Of a stretch of DNA of 64,000 bases, positions 44,520 to 53,336 are shown one piece after another. Positions within the stretch are counted from its first letter, which is position 1. Every line of letters starts with the position of its first letter. The notes beneath the pieces were generated by a model. That model was not told where the DNA came from, ran no database searches, and saw nothing but the letters and a program-made list of their open reading frames with translations. Source of the DNA: Alphaproteobacteria bacterium (lineage in GTDB: Bacteria; Pseudomonadota; Alphaproteobacteria; MPNO01; UBA830); NCBI GenBank assembly GCA_022822405.1, contig JAJEBT010000064.1:1-64000 (forward strand), in the 5' to 3' direction. The position numbers were made by a program, and so were the translations under genes.

Positions 44520-45041
44520 GTCGATCTGCCTCCTGAAGACGTTGCGGGAACGGATTCGTTTAAGGGTGCCCGATAGCTCGCCGCGCAAGTTCGGGCAACC
44601 ACCTTGACGCAAGCGAGACTAGCACTGCCGACATTGGCCGACAACCGCTTGGGAACCGGTTGCAGCCGGTCCGTTCATTTTGTCATGCTTCATCCTCGCT
44701 CCGCTGCACCCGGCGTTTCGGGCTGGACTGTATCAGCCGATTTGCCGGATACGGCTTTCCTCTGCGGTCGAAAATTCAGGGGCGTGAACAGCAATCTGGG
44801 CGCTTGAGGCATGGAGATCGACGATGTCGTCCCGGCTTCGGAAGGGCCGGGTCGGTAGATATCAGCTTGACCCCAGATCGCCAGGCGGCTAAGCGATCGA
44901 GGCATTCGTGCCGGCAGCCAGCGCCCGGCCGGACGCCAGACAAGGAAAACTGCTGCTGGCGGGGAGATGCGGTGCCGAAAGGCCAGCGAGACGGTCCATG
45001 ACCATAACGACTCGCTGACCGGGAGGCTCGCATGACAGACG
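44520..45041. other. Intergenic region, no supported gene
   Basis: These 522 bases lie between the divergent ABC substrate-binding protein and AhpD-like genes. Open frames on both strands have no family resemblance and no codon pattern like their neighbours. It should hold promoters for both flanking genes, but I see no clear consensus pair. GGGAGG at 45021-45026 is the nearest ribosome binding site to the AhpD-like gene, and points better to a 16-codon frame at 45032 than to the gene start at 45042. Confidence 0.4.
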
Positions 45042-45638
45042 ATGGACAAGGTGAAGCTGATTCAGCCGGATTTCGCCGATGATGAGGTTGCGGAGATCTT
45101 CGACGACATCCGGGCTACGAAAGGCGCTAATTTCTTGACGCCGACCTGGGGGTTCTTTGCCCTCGACATCGAGCTTCTGAAGGGATGGTGGACGCTCACC
45201 AAGCGGCTGCAGATGACCCCTGGCTCGCTGCCCAAACCATTGCTCAATGCCATTTCCCTGGTCTGTGCGGCGGAGGTTGATTGTCCGCGCTGCATCAACA
45301 ACCACCAGACCCATCTCATCGAGCATTTCCAGATGACAGCCGACGATGTGATGGAGTGCATAGATTTCGAGAATTCCTCGACGCTTGACCCGATGTGGAA
45401 GGATGTCCTTCGCTTCGCGCGCAAGGTAGCGTTCAACGAGGGTACGGAGGACAGCGACTTCCAGGCATTGCGCGACCACGGCATAGACGATGTCGGAATC
45501 GCAGAGATCGTCTCGATGGCGATGCTGGAGTCGGGCATGGCGCGCCACGCCGTCGGCGTCGCTCCGTTCGAGAACGGCGACGAGTGGCCAAAGGGCAACC
45601 TGCCCTCAGCCTTTTACGCGGAAAACGTGAATCGATAG
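45042..45638 (+). CDS. Carboxymuconolactone decarboxylase / AhpD-like protein
   Basis: 198 residues of the all-helical AhpD/CMD fold. VCAAEVDCPRCINNHQTHL carries the CxxC and the following histidine of AhpD-type peroxidatic sites. The second half (WKDVLRFARKVAFNEGT) matches the usual continuation. Such proteins act as alkylhydroperoxidases or lactone decarboxylases. An in-frame TGA at 45033 fixes the start at the ATG at 45042 or later. GGGAGG is about 15 bases upstream, an unusually long spacing. Confidence 0.85.
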   Translation: MDKVKLIQPDFADDEVAEIFDDIRATKGANFLTPTWGFFALDIELLKGWWTLTKRLQMTPGSLPKPLLNAISLVCAAEVDCPRCINNHQTHLIEHFQMTADDVMECIDFENSSTLDPMWKDVLRFARKVAFNEGTEDSDFQALRDHGIDDVGIAEIVSMAMLESGMARHAVGVAPFENGDEWPKGNLPSAFYAENVNR

Positions 45639-45654
45639 GCTGCACGTCCGGCGG

Positions 45655-46956
45655 TTATCCCCCGTCTGCAGCAGCCGGCGGTGTTTGCTCTCCAGCGAAT
45701 TCGCGCGCGTCGGTGACGACCCCTGTAATTGCGCTTGCAGCTGCCGTCGCGGGGCTGCAAAGAGCGATTTCCGCATGCCTGTTGCCCATGCGACCGGGGG
45801 CGTTCCGGTTGCTGGTTGAGAGGCAGAGTTCTCCGTCTGCGAGCACACCCTGGTGCGTTCCGGCGCATACCGCGCATCCGCTCGGCATGAAGGTGGCCCC
45901 GGCCTCGAGAAGAGTCGCGAGATCACCGTTTTGCGCGGTCTCCGCCATCACTGCGCGCGAAGCCGGGACGACAATCAGACGCACGCCGGAGCGGACCTGC
46001 TGTCCGCGCAGGATCCGGGCGGCGATCGCGAGATCGTCGGTGCGGGCATTGGTGCAGGACCCGATGAAGACCTGCTGTACTGCCCGGCCGGTGGCCTCCG
46101 TCACTGGCACGCCGCGATCTTCCCGCCCAGGGAGCGCGATCATCGGTTCAAGAGCGTCGAGGTTGACGGTCAGTTCGCGGGAATAGGTGGCGTCCGGATC
46201 CGGCTGCAGCGGGTGGCTATCGAACTGAGCGCGCCCATCGAGGAAGTCAGAGGTTATCGGGTCGTACGGGAACACCCCCGTCTTGGCGCCGAGTTCGGCA
46301 CTCATGTTGCACAGCGTGAAGCGTTCGGAAGCCGATAACGTCGCCGCCGCCGGGCCGCCATATTCCAGCACCTCGTATACCGCGCCGAGGACGCCGAGCT
46401 TCGCGATCAGGTAAAGCATCATGTCCTTGGCGTAGACGCCCGGCTGAAACCTGCCCTCAAGCGAGATGCGGATGCTGGCCGGAACCCGGATCCAGAGGAA
46501 GCCGGTGGCCCAGGCGAAGCCCAGCTCCGTTTCTCCGACGCCAAGGGCAAGGGCACCGAGTGCGCCTCCTGAGGGCGTATGGGAATCGCTGGCGATGACG
46601 AGGCTGCCGGGTGCGACCAGTCCTTTCTCGAACATCACCTGATGGGCGATTCCGGTGCCGGCGTCGAAGAAATGGCGCAATCCCTGGTCCCTGGCAAAGG
46701 TGCGGATCCGGGCATGGTTGTTTGCGTCGCGCCGGTTGTCGGCCGGAATGACATGGTCAAGACAGATGGCTACCCGGTCGGGCTGCACGACCCTGCGGGC
46801 ACCCATGCGTTCGAACGCGTCGATGACATAGACGGCAAAATCGTGGGAATAGGAGAAGTCGGGCCGTGCCTCGATGATCTCGCCCGGGCGCGGTGCCGCA
46901 ATTCCTGCGGCACGGGCCAGGACCTTCTGGGCAAGCGTCAGACCGCTCTCAGCCAT
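45655..46956 (-). CDS. Aconitase / 3-isopropylmalate dehydratase family, large subunit
   Basis: 433 residues. The iron-sulfur ligands are the Cys in FIGSCTNARTDD and the pair in PSGCAVCAGTHQG. SDSHTPSGGALGALALGVGE and GVYAKDMMLYLI are family hallmarks. LeuC-type enzymes move a hydroxyl by dehydration and rehydration. The real substrate could be isopropylmalate, homocitrate, dimethylmalate or another branched hydroxy diacid; no leucine genes are nearby, so a catabolic role is plausible. The start at 46956 overlaps the small-subunit gene by eight bases. Confidence 0.87.
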   Translation of the reverse strand: MAESGLTLAQKVLARAAGIAAPRPGEIIEARPDFSYSHDFAVYVIDAFERMGARRVVQPDRVAICLDHVIPADNRRDANNHARIRTFARDQGLRHFFDAGTGIAHQVMFEKGLVAPGSLVIASDSHTPSGGALGALALGVGETELGFAWATGFLWIRVPASIRISLEGRFQPGVYAKDMMLYLIAKLGVLGAVYEVLEYGGPAAATLSASERFTLCNMSAELGAKTGVFPYDPITSDFLDGRAQFDSHPLQPDPDATYSRELTVNLDALEPMIALPGREDRGVPVTEATGRAVQQVFIGSCTNARTDDLAIAARILRGQQVRSGVRLIVVPASRAVMAETAQNGDLATLLEAGATFMPSGCAVCAGTHQGVLADGELCLSTSNRNAPGRMGNRHAEIALCSPATAAASAITGVVTDAREFAGEQTPPAAADGG

Positions 46957-47470
46957 GCGTGGTCTCCCCGGCTTCGGAAGACAGGAGGTGGCGCCCGTAT
47001 TCAACGAGGTCGCCTGCCGAAACGATGGCTCCGATGAGGTCAGGCACTGCCGGTATCGCGTGTTCCCGGCCCTCGCAGCGCACCTGGCCCGAAGCGGGGT
47101 CGATTTCGATCGCCGAGCCGTCTTCGATACCCTGCTCCACGAGTGCTGGGCAGTCCAGCACCAGGAGGCCGTTGTTGATCGCATTGCGGTAGAACATCCG
47201 GGCGAAGGGGCCGCCGATGACCGCCCTTATGCCTGCCGCGCGGAGCGCGCGTGCGGAGGATTCCCGTCCGGTTCCGTAGCCGAAAGCGGTTCCGGCGATG
47301 AGGACGGAGGCGGCGCGGACGCGGGCGTTGGCCGTATCGTCGAGTTCCTCGAGCACATGTGCTGCCATTCCTTCCGCATCGAGAAAGGCATGGCGGCCAG
47401 GCAGTATGACATCGCCCGAGACGTAGTCGCCGACCACGGCAACGGTCCCGTGTATCGTCGGGATGGTCAT
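46949..47470 (-). CDS. Aconitase / 3-isopropylmalate dehydratase family, small subunit
   Basis: 173 residues with the swivelling-domain signatures VVGDYVSGDVILPGRHAF, then AGTAFGYGTGRESSARALRA and GPFARMFYRNAINNGL. It pairs with the large subunit encoded directly downstream with an eight-base overlap. It starts 171 bases after the KamA-family gene on the same strand. Confidence 0.87.
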   Translation of the reverse strand: MTIPTIHGTVAVVGDYVSGDVILPGRHAFLDAEGMAAHVLEELDDTANARVRAASVLIAGTAFGYGTGRESSARALRAAGIRAVIGGPFARMFYRNAINNGLLVLDCPALVEQGIEDGSAIEIDPASGQVRCEGREHAIPAVPDLIGAIVSAGDLVEYGRHLLSSEAGETTHG

Positions 47471-47641
47471 CTCGACGCAATCCGGCGCTGCTGTTCACAC
47501 CGCCTTGCGCGCATCTCTTCCCTGAAGCCTGCTCCGGACCTCGACGCCGGCCGGAAGTTCGCCTTGTTGCATCCCGCCGGCCGGCGGGTCATGCCGAGGA
47601 TCCGTCCGTTGCCGGCAAGGTCGCTTCCGCCGATGCAGGTT

Positions 47642-49084
47642 TCAAACGGCGTCCGCCATCGCGGTGCCCTTGAGCATGCCCCGGAAATCGTCTTCGAAGA
47701 AGAACTTCGATTCTCCGAATGCGGGCTCGAGATGATCGAACCAGGTGGCCGCCGGATCAAACTTCGCGAAGAATGGCCGCCCGACCCAGTCCGGATTCCG
47801 TCCCTGCAGGAAGCGCAGCACGAACACCTTTTCGCCGTGGACTTCCTGCACGCCGAGGACCTCGACCTTGCCCGGCGTGGCGCTCATGCTCGGGCCGCGA
47901 ACGGTGCGGCCAAGCCCGGAAACCTGGTTGAGCGCGCCGGCGAAGATCTCCCACGCCCGCTCCAGCGGCACCTCGAAATAGTGCCGCGCCCCGGTGTCCC
48001 GCTCGACAAACATGTAGTACGGGATCATCCCGAGACGTACCTGTTCGCGCCACATGCGGCTCCAGACATCGGAGGAATCGTTGATGTGGGCGAGAAGGGG
48101 GGCCTGGCAGCGGATCACGGCGCCGGTATTGCGGAGACGGCGGATAGCCTCGCGGGCAACCTCCGTCTCGAGTTCCTGCCAGTGATTGAAGTGCGCCATG
48201 ATGGCGACATGCTTGCCGGCCTCGGTGAGGTCTTCGAGCAGCCTCAGCATGTCGTCCGCGTCCTCGTCGTTCACGAACCGGTGCGGCCAGAAGGTCAGCG
48301 ACTTCGTTCCAATGCGGATATCCTGGATATGGCCGAGCGAGGGATCGTCGATGAACGGCCTGAGAAAGCGCTCCATCGAACTCGCCTTCATGATCATCGG
48401 GTCGCCGCCGGTGACCAGCAGGTCCGACACGTCCGGGTGCGCGGCCAGGTATTGGTGCAGGCCGGTTTCCTCCTTGGCGACGATCTTGAGATCCTTGTCG
48501 CCGACGAACTGCGCCCAGCGGAAACAGAACGTGCAGTACGCATGGCAGGTCTGCCCGTGGCTCGGGAAGAAGAGCACGGTCTCGCGATACTTGTGCTGGA
48601 GGCCTTCGAGAACGCCTTCGTCCGATTCGGGTATGTTGAGTTCCCGCTGGCCGGCGGGATGCGGGTTGAGGCCGACCCGGATCTCGTTTGCGGCTTCGTT
48701 GATCTCGCCGGTCGTGGCGTCACGCGCGACGAGATCCGCCATCCGCGCAAAATCCTCGTCCCTCAGCATCTCCCTCTGGGGGAAAGTGATCTGGTAGAGC
48801 GGATCGTCGGGCACTCGGTCCCAGTCGATGAGGTTCTCGATCACGTAGCGGTTCGAGCGGAATGGCAGCACGCTGCTGACGACGCGCATGGCGAACTGGT
48901 CGTCGGCGGAGAGCTTCCCGAGCTGCGGAATCTCGTCGAGATGCCGGGCCGTGAGTGCGCGGTACCGCCCGATCGACTGGGGAACCATGTGGCCTGACGG
49001 GAGGGTATCGCCGGCCACGGGCTGACGGAGAGTGTCGCTGCCCGTATCGGACAGAGCGCCGCCGGTGTTGGGCTGGTCTTCCAT
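47642..49084 (-). CDS. Lysine 2,3-aminomutase family radical SAM protein (KamA-like)
   Basis: 480 residues. The radical SAM cluster motif is C180-x3-C184-x2-C187 (GQTCHAYCTFCFRWAQF), followed by the SAM-binding TGGDPMIM. A later GPSMSATPGKVEV carries a lysine near the place of the PLP-binding lysine in KamA. Lysine 2,3-aminomutase makes beta-lysine with PLP and a 5-deoxyadenosyl radical; other family members act on glutamate or EF-P lysine, so specificity is open. The ATG at 49084 has AAAGGAG six bases upstream, and a longer frame to 49252 is unconserved. Confidence 0.87.
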   Translation of the reverse strand: MEDQPNTGGALSDTGSDTLRQPVAGDTLPSGHMVPQSIGRYRALTARHLDEIPQLGKLSADDQFAMRVVSSVLPFRSNRYVIENLIDWDRVPDDPLYQITFPQREMLRDEDFARMADLVARDATTGEINEAANEIRVGLNPHPAGQRELNIPESDEGVLEGLQHKYRETVLFFPSHGQTCHAYCTFCFRWAQFVGDKDLKIVAKEETGLHQYLAAHPDVSDLLVTGGDPMIMKASSMERFLRPFIDDPSLGHIQDIRIGTKSLTFWPHRFVNDEDADDMLRLLEDLTEAGKHVAIMAHFNHWQELETEVAREAIRRLRNTGAVIRCQAPLLAHINDSSDVWSRMWREQVRLGMIPYYMFVERDTGARHYFEVPLERAWEIFAGALNQVSGLGRTVRGPSMSATPGKVEVLGVQEVHGEKVFVLRFLQGRNPDWVGRPFFAKFDPAATWFDHLEPAFGESKFFFEDDFRGMLKGTAMADAV

Positions 49085-49397
49085 GGTTCGCTCCTTTTCT
49101 CCCTCCCGGAGCCCGGACCTGGATGCGGCGCCGAGTGTCGGGCGGCATGAGATTGTTGTATTGAATATAGGGGTCCGCATGCTGTTTTGCAAAGCGGCTG
49201 CTCGCGGAATCGCAAAATATCCGGCGTCGGGCTGAAGTCCCGACACTGGCATGGGCGGGCTCGGGGGTGTCTTTCCGCAGAACCGGCTACCTTGCTATAC
49301 CTTGTAGTGACATGCTATGGTGGCATGATATTTGGTGTCGGCAACCGATCCGCGAGACAGGATTGCGCTGTGTCGAGACGTCCGGGATGAAGGCCCC
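49085..49397. other. Divergent intergenic region between the KamA-like gene and rpiB
   Basis: The 313 bases should contain promoters for both directions. An AT-richer patch lies at about 49150-49200, upstream of the KamA-like gene. A short inverted repeat CATGC-N7-GCATG at 49311-49327 precedes rpiB by about 70 bases. Neither gives a convincing promoter or terminator by eye. Confidence 0.35.
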
Positions 49398-49847
49398 ATG
49401 AGCAGGAAAACGGTTGCCATCGCCGTCGATCATGGCGGTCATTCGCTCAAACAGGCCTGCATCGAGGAGATCCGTCGCGCCGGTTTCGACGTGCTGGATC
49501 TCGGGACCGACGGGATTGAACCGGTGGATTACGCCGATTTTGCCTTCAGGCTGGTCGACGCGCTTGCCGCTGGCCAGGGCGATGCCGGAATTCTGGTTTG
49601 CGGAACGGGTATCGGCGTTTCGATTGCTGCGAACCGGCACCCCGGCATTCGTGCTGCGCTCTGCTACGACGAGGAAACTGCGGCCCTGGCCCGTCGACAC
49701 AATGACGCCAACGTCATGTGCCTGGGCGGAAGAAAGACTCCGGAAGGAACCGCCCGCGCCATGGTAGGGGTCTTTCTCTCGACGGAATTCGAGGGCGGAC
49801 GGCATGAACGCCGGATCGCCAAACTTGAGCGGTGTCAGGCTGCCTGA
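49398..49847 (+). CDS. rpiB: Ribose-5-phosphate isomerase B
   Basis: 149 residues of the RpiB/LacAB fold. [10 protein letters not shown] binds the phosphate region, C68 in VCGTGIGVS is the catalytic base, and H101 in RRHNDANV helps ring opening. It interconverts ribose 5-phosphate and ribulose 5-phosphate. The ATG at 49398 is chosen over a frame starting at 49332 because it begins the conserved N-terminal strand. It is first in the rpiB-glyA-nrdR-rib series common to the class. Confidence 0.93.
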   Translation: MSRKTVAIAVDHGGHSLKQACIEEIRRAGFDVLDLGTDGIEPVDYADFAFRLVDALAAGQGDAGILVCGTGIGVSIAANRHPGIRAALCYDEETAALARRHNDANVMCLGGRKTPEGTARAMVGVFLSTEFEGGRHERRIAKLERCQAA

Positions 49848-49869
49848 CACCCACGATACGGAGTCTTCC

Positions 49870-51171
49870 ATGGACGCGCTGCCGCCTTCGGCCATGTCAC
49901 ACGAAGGATTCTTTACCTCATCTCTTGTGGAGACGGATCCGGATCTCGACCACGCGCTGGGGCGCGAGCTTGCCCGCCAGCAGGACCAGATAGAGCTCAT
50001 CGCCTCCGAGAACATCGTCTCGCGGGCGGTGCTCGAAGCCGCCGGCTCGGTGCTCACCAACAAGTATGCCGAAGGCTATCCGGGGCGCCGCTACTACGGC
50101 GGATGCGAGTATGTCGATGTCGCCGAGCAGCTGGCGATCGACCGCGCCTGCCGGCTTTTCGGTTGCAGCCACGCCAATGTCCAGCCCCATTCCGGCGCCC
50201 AGGCCAATGCGGCTGTGTTCTTCGCCCTGCTCAAGCCGGGCGACACCATACTCGGACTTTCCCTGGCTGCCGGCGGCCATCTCACGCACGGCGCGCGTCC
50301 CAGTCTTTCCGGACGATGGCTCGACGCCGTCCAGTACGGCGTGCGCAAGGATGACGCGCGGATCGACTTCGACGAGGTCGCGCGCCTGGCCGAACAGCAT
50401 CGGCCGAAGCTGATCATCGCCGGCGGCTCGGCCTACCCCCGCATTCTTGATTTCGCGCGTTTCCGGGAAATCGCGGATTCCGTCGGTGCGATGCTGATGG
50501 TCGACATGGCGCATTTTGCCGGGCTGGTGGCTGGCGGTGTGCATCCGAGCCCGTTCCCGCATGCGCATGTCGTCACCACCACGACCCACAAGACGCTGCG
50601 CGGGCCTCGCGGTGGAATGATCCTTGCCGACGATGCCGACCTTGCCCGCAAGATCAATTCCGCGATCTTTCCCGGAACCCAGGGGGGGCCGTTGATGCAC
50701 ATCATCGCGGCGAAGGCTGCGGCCTTCGGCGAGGCGCTGCGTCCCGAGTTCCGCGTCTATGCGGCGGCGGTCGCCGAGAACGCGCGGGTTCTCGCCGCCA
50801 CCCTTTCGGACGCCGGCTGCGACATCGTCTCGGGCGGCACCGACACCCATCTCCTGCTCGTCGACCTGCGTACTAAGGGTGTGACCGGCAAGGCCGCCGA
50901 GGCAACCCTCGAGGCCGCCGGCATGACCTGCAACAAGAATGGCGTGCCCTTCGACCCGCAACCGCCGACGGTCACCTCCGGCATACGCCTCGGGTCGCCT
51001 GCGGCCACGACGCGCGGTTTCGGGCCGGCGGAATTCCACGAGATCGGGGAACTGATTGCTGAGGTTCTCGACGGTTTCAGCTCGTCCGGCGGCGACAATG
51101 CGGTGGCCGAGAAGAAGGCGCGTGAGCAGGTGGGCCGGCTGTGCGAGCGGTTTCCGATTTATCCACAATGA
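49870..51171 (+). CDS. glyA: Serine hydroxymethyltransferase
   Basis: 433 residues. The PLP lysine is K241 in [25 protein letters not shown] and [18 protein letters not shown] are hallmark segments. It converts serine and tetrahydrofolate to glycine and methylene-THF. The ATG at 49870 has ACGGAG six bases upstream; an in-frame ATG at 49804 would overlap rpiB, and one at 49894 is also possible. The segment [19 protein letters not shown] departs slightly from the E. coli consensus but is intact. Confidence 0.95.
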   Translation: MDALPPSAMSHEGFFTSSLVETDPDLDHALGRELARQQDQIELIASENIVSRAVLEAAGSVLTNKYAEGYPGRRYYGGCEYVDVAEQLAIDRACRLFGCSHANVQPHSGAQANAAVFFALLKPGDTILGLSLAAGGHLTHGARPSLSGRWLDAVQYGVRKDDARIDFDEVARLAEQHRPKLIIAGGSAYPRILDFARFREIADSVGAMLMVDMAHFAGLVAGGVHPSPFPHAHVVTTTTHKTLRGPRGGMILADDADLARKINSAIFPGTQGGPLMHIIAAKAAAFGEALRPEFRVYAAAVAENARVLAATLSDAGCDIVSGGTDTHLLLVDLRTKGVTGKAAEATLEAAGMTCNKNGVPFDPQPPTVTSGIRLGSPAATTRGFGPAEFHEIGELIAEVLDGFSSSGGDNAVAEKKAREQVGRLCERFPIYPQ

Positions 51172-51187
51172 GGCGGGGAGAGCAGGG

Positions 51188-51652
51188 ATGAAGTGTCCTT
51201 TTTGCGGTAATGAAGACACGCAGGTCAAGGATTCGCGGCCAGCCGAGGACAACGCATCGATCCGTCGGCGCCGTGCCTGCACCGCCTGCGGCATGCGCTT
51301 CACGACGTTCGAGCGCGTACAGTTGCGGGACATCGTCGTTCTCAAGGAAAACGACAAGCGCGAGCCGCTGGAACGCGAGAAGATCACGAGGTCGATGACG
51401 GTCGCGCTGCGCAAGCGTCCGGTCGAGCCGGACCGGGTCGAGCGCGCAGTGACTGGAATCGTCCGGAAGATCGAGAGTTCCGGAATGGCGGAAATCAAGT
51501 CGAGTCAGATCGGGGAGCTGGTGATGGAAGCGCTCGAGCGGCTCGACCCCGTGGCATATATCCGCTTCGCTTCGGTCTATCGCGACTTCCGCGAGGCGCG
51601 GGACTTCGAAGATTTCGTCGAAGGCCTGAATGTGCCTGAGCGGCTTGTCTGA
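51188..51652 (+). CDS. nrdR: Transcriptional repressor NrdR
   Basis: 154 residues. The zinc ribbon is C3/C6 (MKCPFCG) and C31/C34 (CTACG), followed by the ATP-cone ([20 protein letters not shown]). NrdR senses ATP/dATP and represses ribonucleotide reductase genes. It lies 16 bases after glyA and overlaps ribD by 23 bases. Confidence 0.97.
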   Translation: MKCPFCGNEDTQVKDSRPAEDNASIRRRRACTACGMRFTTFERVQLRDIVVLKENDKREPLEREKITRSMTVALRKRPVEPDRVERAVTGIVRKIESSGMAEIKSSQIGELVMEALERLDPVAYIRFASVYRDFREARDFEDFVEGLNVPERLV

Positions 51653-52745
51653 CGAGCGCTTCATGACTGCCGCGGTCGCGCTGGCAAGGCGCGGCCACGG
51701 CAATGTTTCTCCGAACCCCGCCGTAGGCTGCGTCATCGCGCGGGACGGGCGCGTCATCGGGCGCGGCTGGACGCAGCCGGGCGGACGACCGCATGCGGAG
51801 ACCGTCGCGCTGGCGCGCGCCGGAGACGGTGCCAGAGGGGCTACGGCCTACGTGACGCTGGAGCCGTGCGCCCATCATGGCCAGACCCCGCCCTGCGCCG
51901 AAGTCCTGATCGAGGCCGGCATCGCGCGGGTCGTCGTCGGGGTGCGAGATCCCGACCCCCGCGTCGACGGCGCCGGATTGCGGAGGCTCGAAGACGCTGG
52001 CGTCGAGGTTTCGCTCGGCGTGTGCGCCGAGGCCGCCCGAGAGGTGACGGCGGATTTTCTCATGCGGGTCGAACAGGGCCGTCCGCTGGTCACCGTGAAG
52101 CTGGCGACCAGCCTCGACGGCCGCATCGCCACCTCGACCGGCGAGAGCAGATGGATTACGGGGCCCATGGCGCGGGACCGTGTTCACGGGCTCAGGGCGC
52201 GGAGCGACGCGATACTTGTCGGCAACGGAACCGCGATTGCCGACGATCCGGCTCTCACCTGCCGCCTGCCCGGACTCGGTGGGCGCTCGCCGATCCGCGT
52301 CGTGCTCGGGGGACGGACGCCGTTGCCGGCAAGCCACTGCCTGGTGGCGACGGCACGCGATATCCCGACCTGGCTCATCATCGGCAAGGACGGCCGGCAG
52401 CCGGAAGCGCTGGCCGAAGCCGGCGTCGAGATCGTCGCGGTAGCAGGAAGCGGCGACGGCAGGCCCGACCCCGGGGCCGCCCTGAAGGCGCTGGGGGATC
52501 GCGGGGTCAACCGGCTCATGGTCGAGGGCGGCGGCCGCACGGTCGCCGCGCTGATCGCGGGCGATCTCGTTGACCGCATCGTATGGTGCCGGGCGCCGGT
52601 CGTCATCGGGGCAGACGGCACGCCGGCGGTTTCGGATTTTGGCCTGGAAAGGCTTGACGATGCGCGGAACTTCGTCAGACTGTCGAGCGAAGCAGTCGGC
52701 CCGGATCTCGTCGAGACCTATGAGCGTGTGCGAAGGGAGAATTAG
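51630..52745 (+). CDS. ribD: Bifunctional riboflavin deaminase/reductase RibD
   Basis: 371 residues. The N-terminal deaminase domain has the zinc ligands H55/E57 (PHAETVAL) and C80, C89 ([12 protein letters not shown]). The C-terminal reductase begins at about 150 ([20 protein letters not shown]) and has [13 protein letters not shown]. It performs the second and third steps from GTP to riboflavin. The ATG at 51630 overlaps nrdR by 23 bases and gives the expected [16 protein letters not shown]-terminus. I see no FMN riboswitch upstream. Confidence 0.95.
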   Translation: MCLSGLSDERFMTAAVALARRGHGNVSPNPAVGCVIARDGRVIGRGWTQPGGRPHAETVALARAGDGARGATAYVTLEPCAHHGQTPPCAEVLIEAGIARVVVGVRDPDPRVDGAGLRRLEDAGVEVSLGVCAEAAREVTADFLMRVEQGRPLVTVKLATSLDGRIATSTGESRWITGPMARDRVHGLRARSDAILVGNGTAIADDPALTCRLPGLGGRSPIRVVLGGRTPLPASHCLVATARDIPTWLIIGKDGRQPEALAEAGVEIVAVAGSGDGRPDPGAALKALGDRGVNRLMVEGGGRTVAALIAGDLVDRIVWCRAPVVIGADGTPAVSDFGLERLDDARNFVRLSSEAVGPDLVETYERVRREN

Positions 52746-53333
52746 GTGTTCACCGGCATTGTCTCGGATTTTGCCCGCGTTCGCGCGATCGCCAGGGGTG
52801 GGGACACCCGTATCGAGATCACGACGTCCTACGACCTGGACAGCGTCGATATCGGTGCCTCGATTGCTTGTTCGGGTCCCTGCCTGACGGTGGTCGAGAA
52901 GGGGGCGGACTGGTTTGCGGTCGAAGCTTCCGCAGAGACGCTTGCGCGGACGACACTCGGCGGCTGGGAAGTCGGCACGGCGGTCAATCTTGAGCGCGCG
53001 ATGCGCGTCGGCGACGAGTTGGGCGGACACATCGTGTCGGGTCATGTCGATGCCGTGGCCGCCATAGTCGACATGGAGCCGGAGGGCGACAGCGTCCGCT
53101 TCCGCTTCGAGATTCCCGATGCGTTCGCAATCTATGTTGCTCCCAAGGGCTCGATCGCGATTGACGGGGTGTCGCTGACCGTCAACGAGGTCGAGGGCAA
53201 CCGCTTCGGGGTCAACATCATCAGCCATACCCGCGCGGTGACGACCTTCGGTTCGCGCCGGATCGGCGACAGCGTCAATGTCGAGATCGATACTATCGCG
53301 CGCTATGTGGCGCGGCTTCTCGGAAAGGACTGA
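52746..53333 (+). CDS. ribE: Riboflavin synthase alpha chain
   Basis: 195 residues with the signature N-terminus MFTGIV (GTG start) and two lumazine-binding repeats, each carrying a GxHxVxGH-like element; the first includes GGHIVSGHVDAVA and the second NIISHTRAVTTF. It dismutates two 6,7-dimethyl-8-ribityllumazine molecules to riboflavin. The GTG directly follows the ribD stop. Confidence 0.95.
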   Translation: MFTGIVSDFARVRAIARGGDTRIEITTSYDLDSVDIGASIACSGPCLTVVEKGADWFAVEASAETLARTTLGGWEVGTAVNLERAMRVGDELGGHIVSGHVDAVAAIVDMEPEGDSVRFRFEIPDAFAIYVAPKGSIAIDGVSLTVNEVEGNRFGVNIISHTRAVTTFGSRRIGDSVNVEIDTIARYVARLLGKD

Positions 53334-53336
53334 CCA

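Noticed and set aside
45032-45082. 16-codon frame before the AhpD-like gene
   Set aside because: Good Shine-Dalgarno but no evidence that it is translated; kept as an observation, not a gene.
46874-48997. 707-codon plus-strand frame opposite the dehydratase and KamA-like genes
   Set aside because: Antisense of clearly recognisable genes on the minus strand; GC-rich codon bias produces such shadows.
49311-49327. Inverted repeat CATGC-N7-GCATG upstream of rpiB
   Set aside because: Too short for a confident operator call and no linked regulator.
51188-51700. Possible FMN riboswitch ahead of the riboflavin genes
   Set aside because: ribD starts inside nrdR, leaving no leader, and no RFN-like conserved elements were seen.
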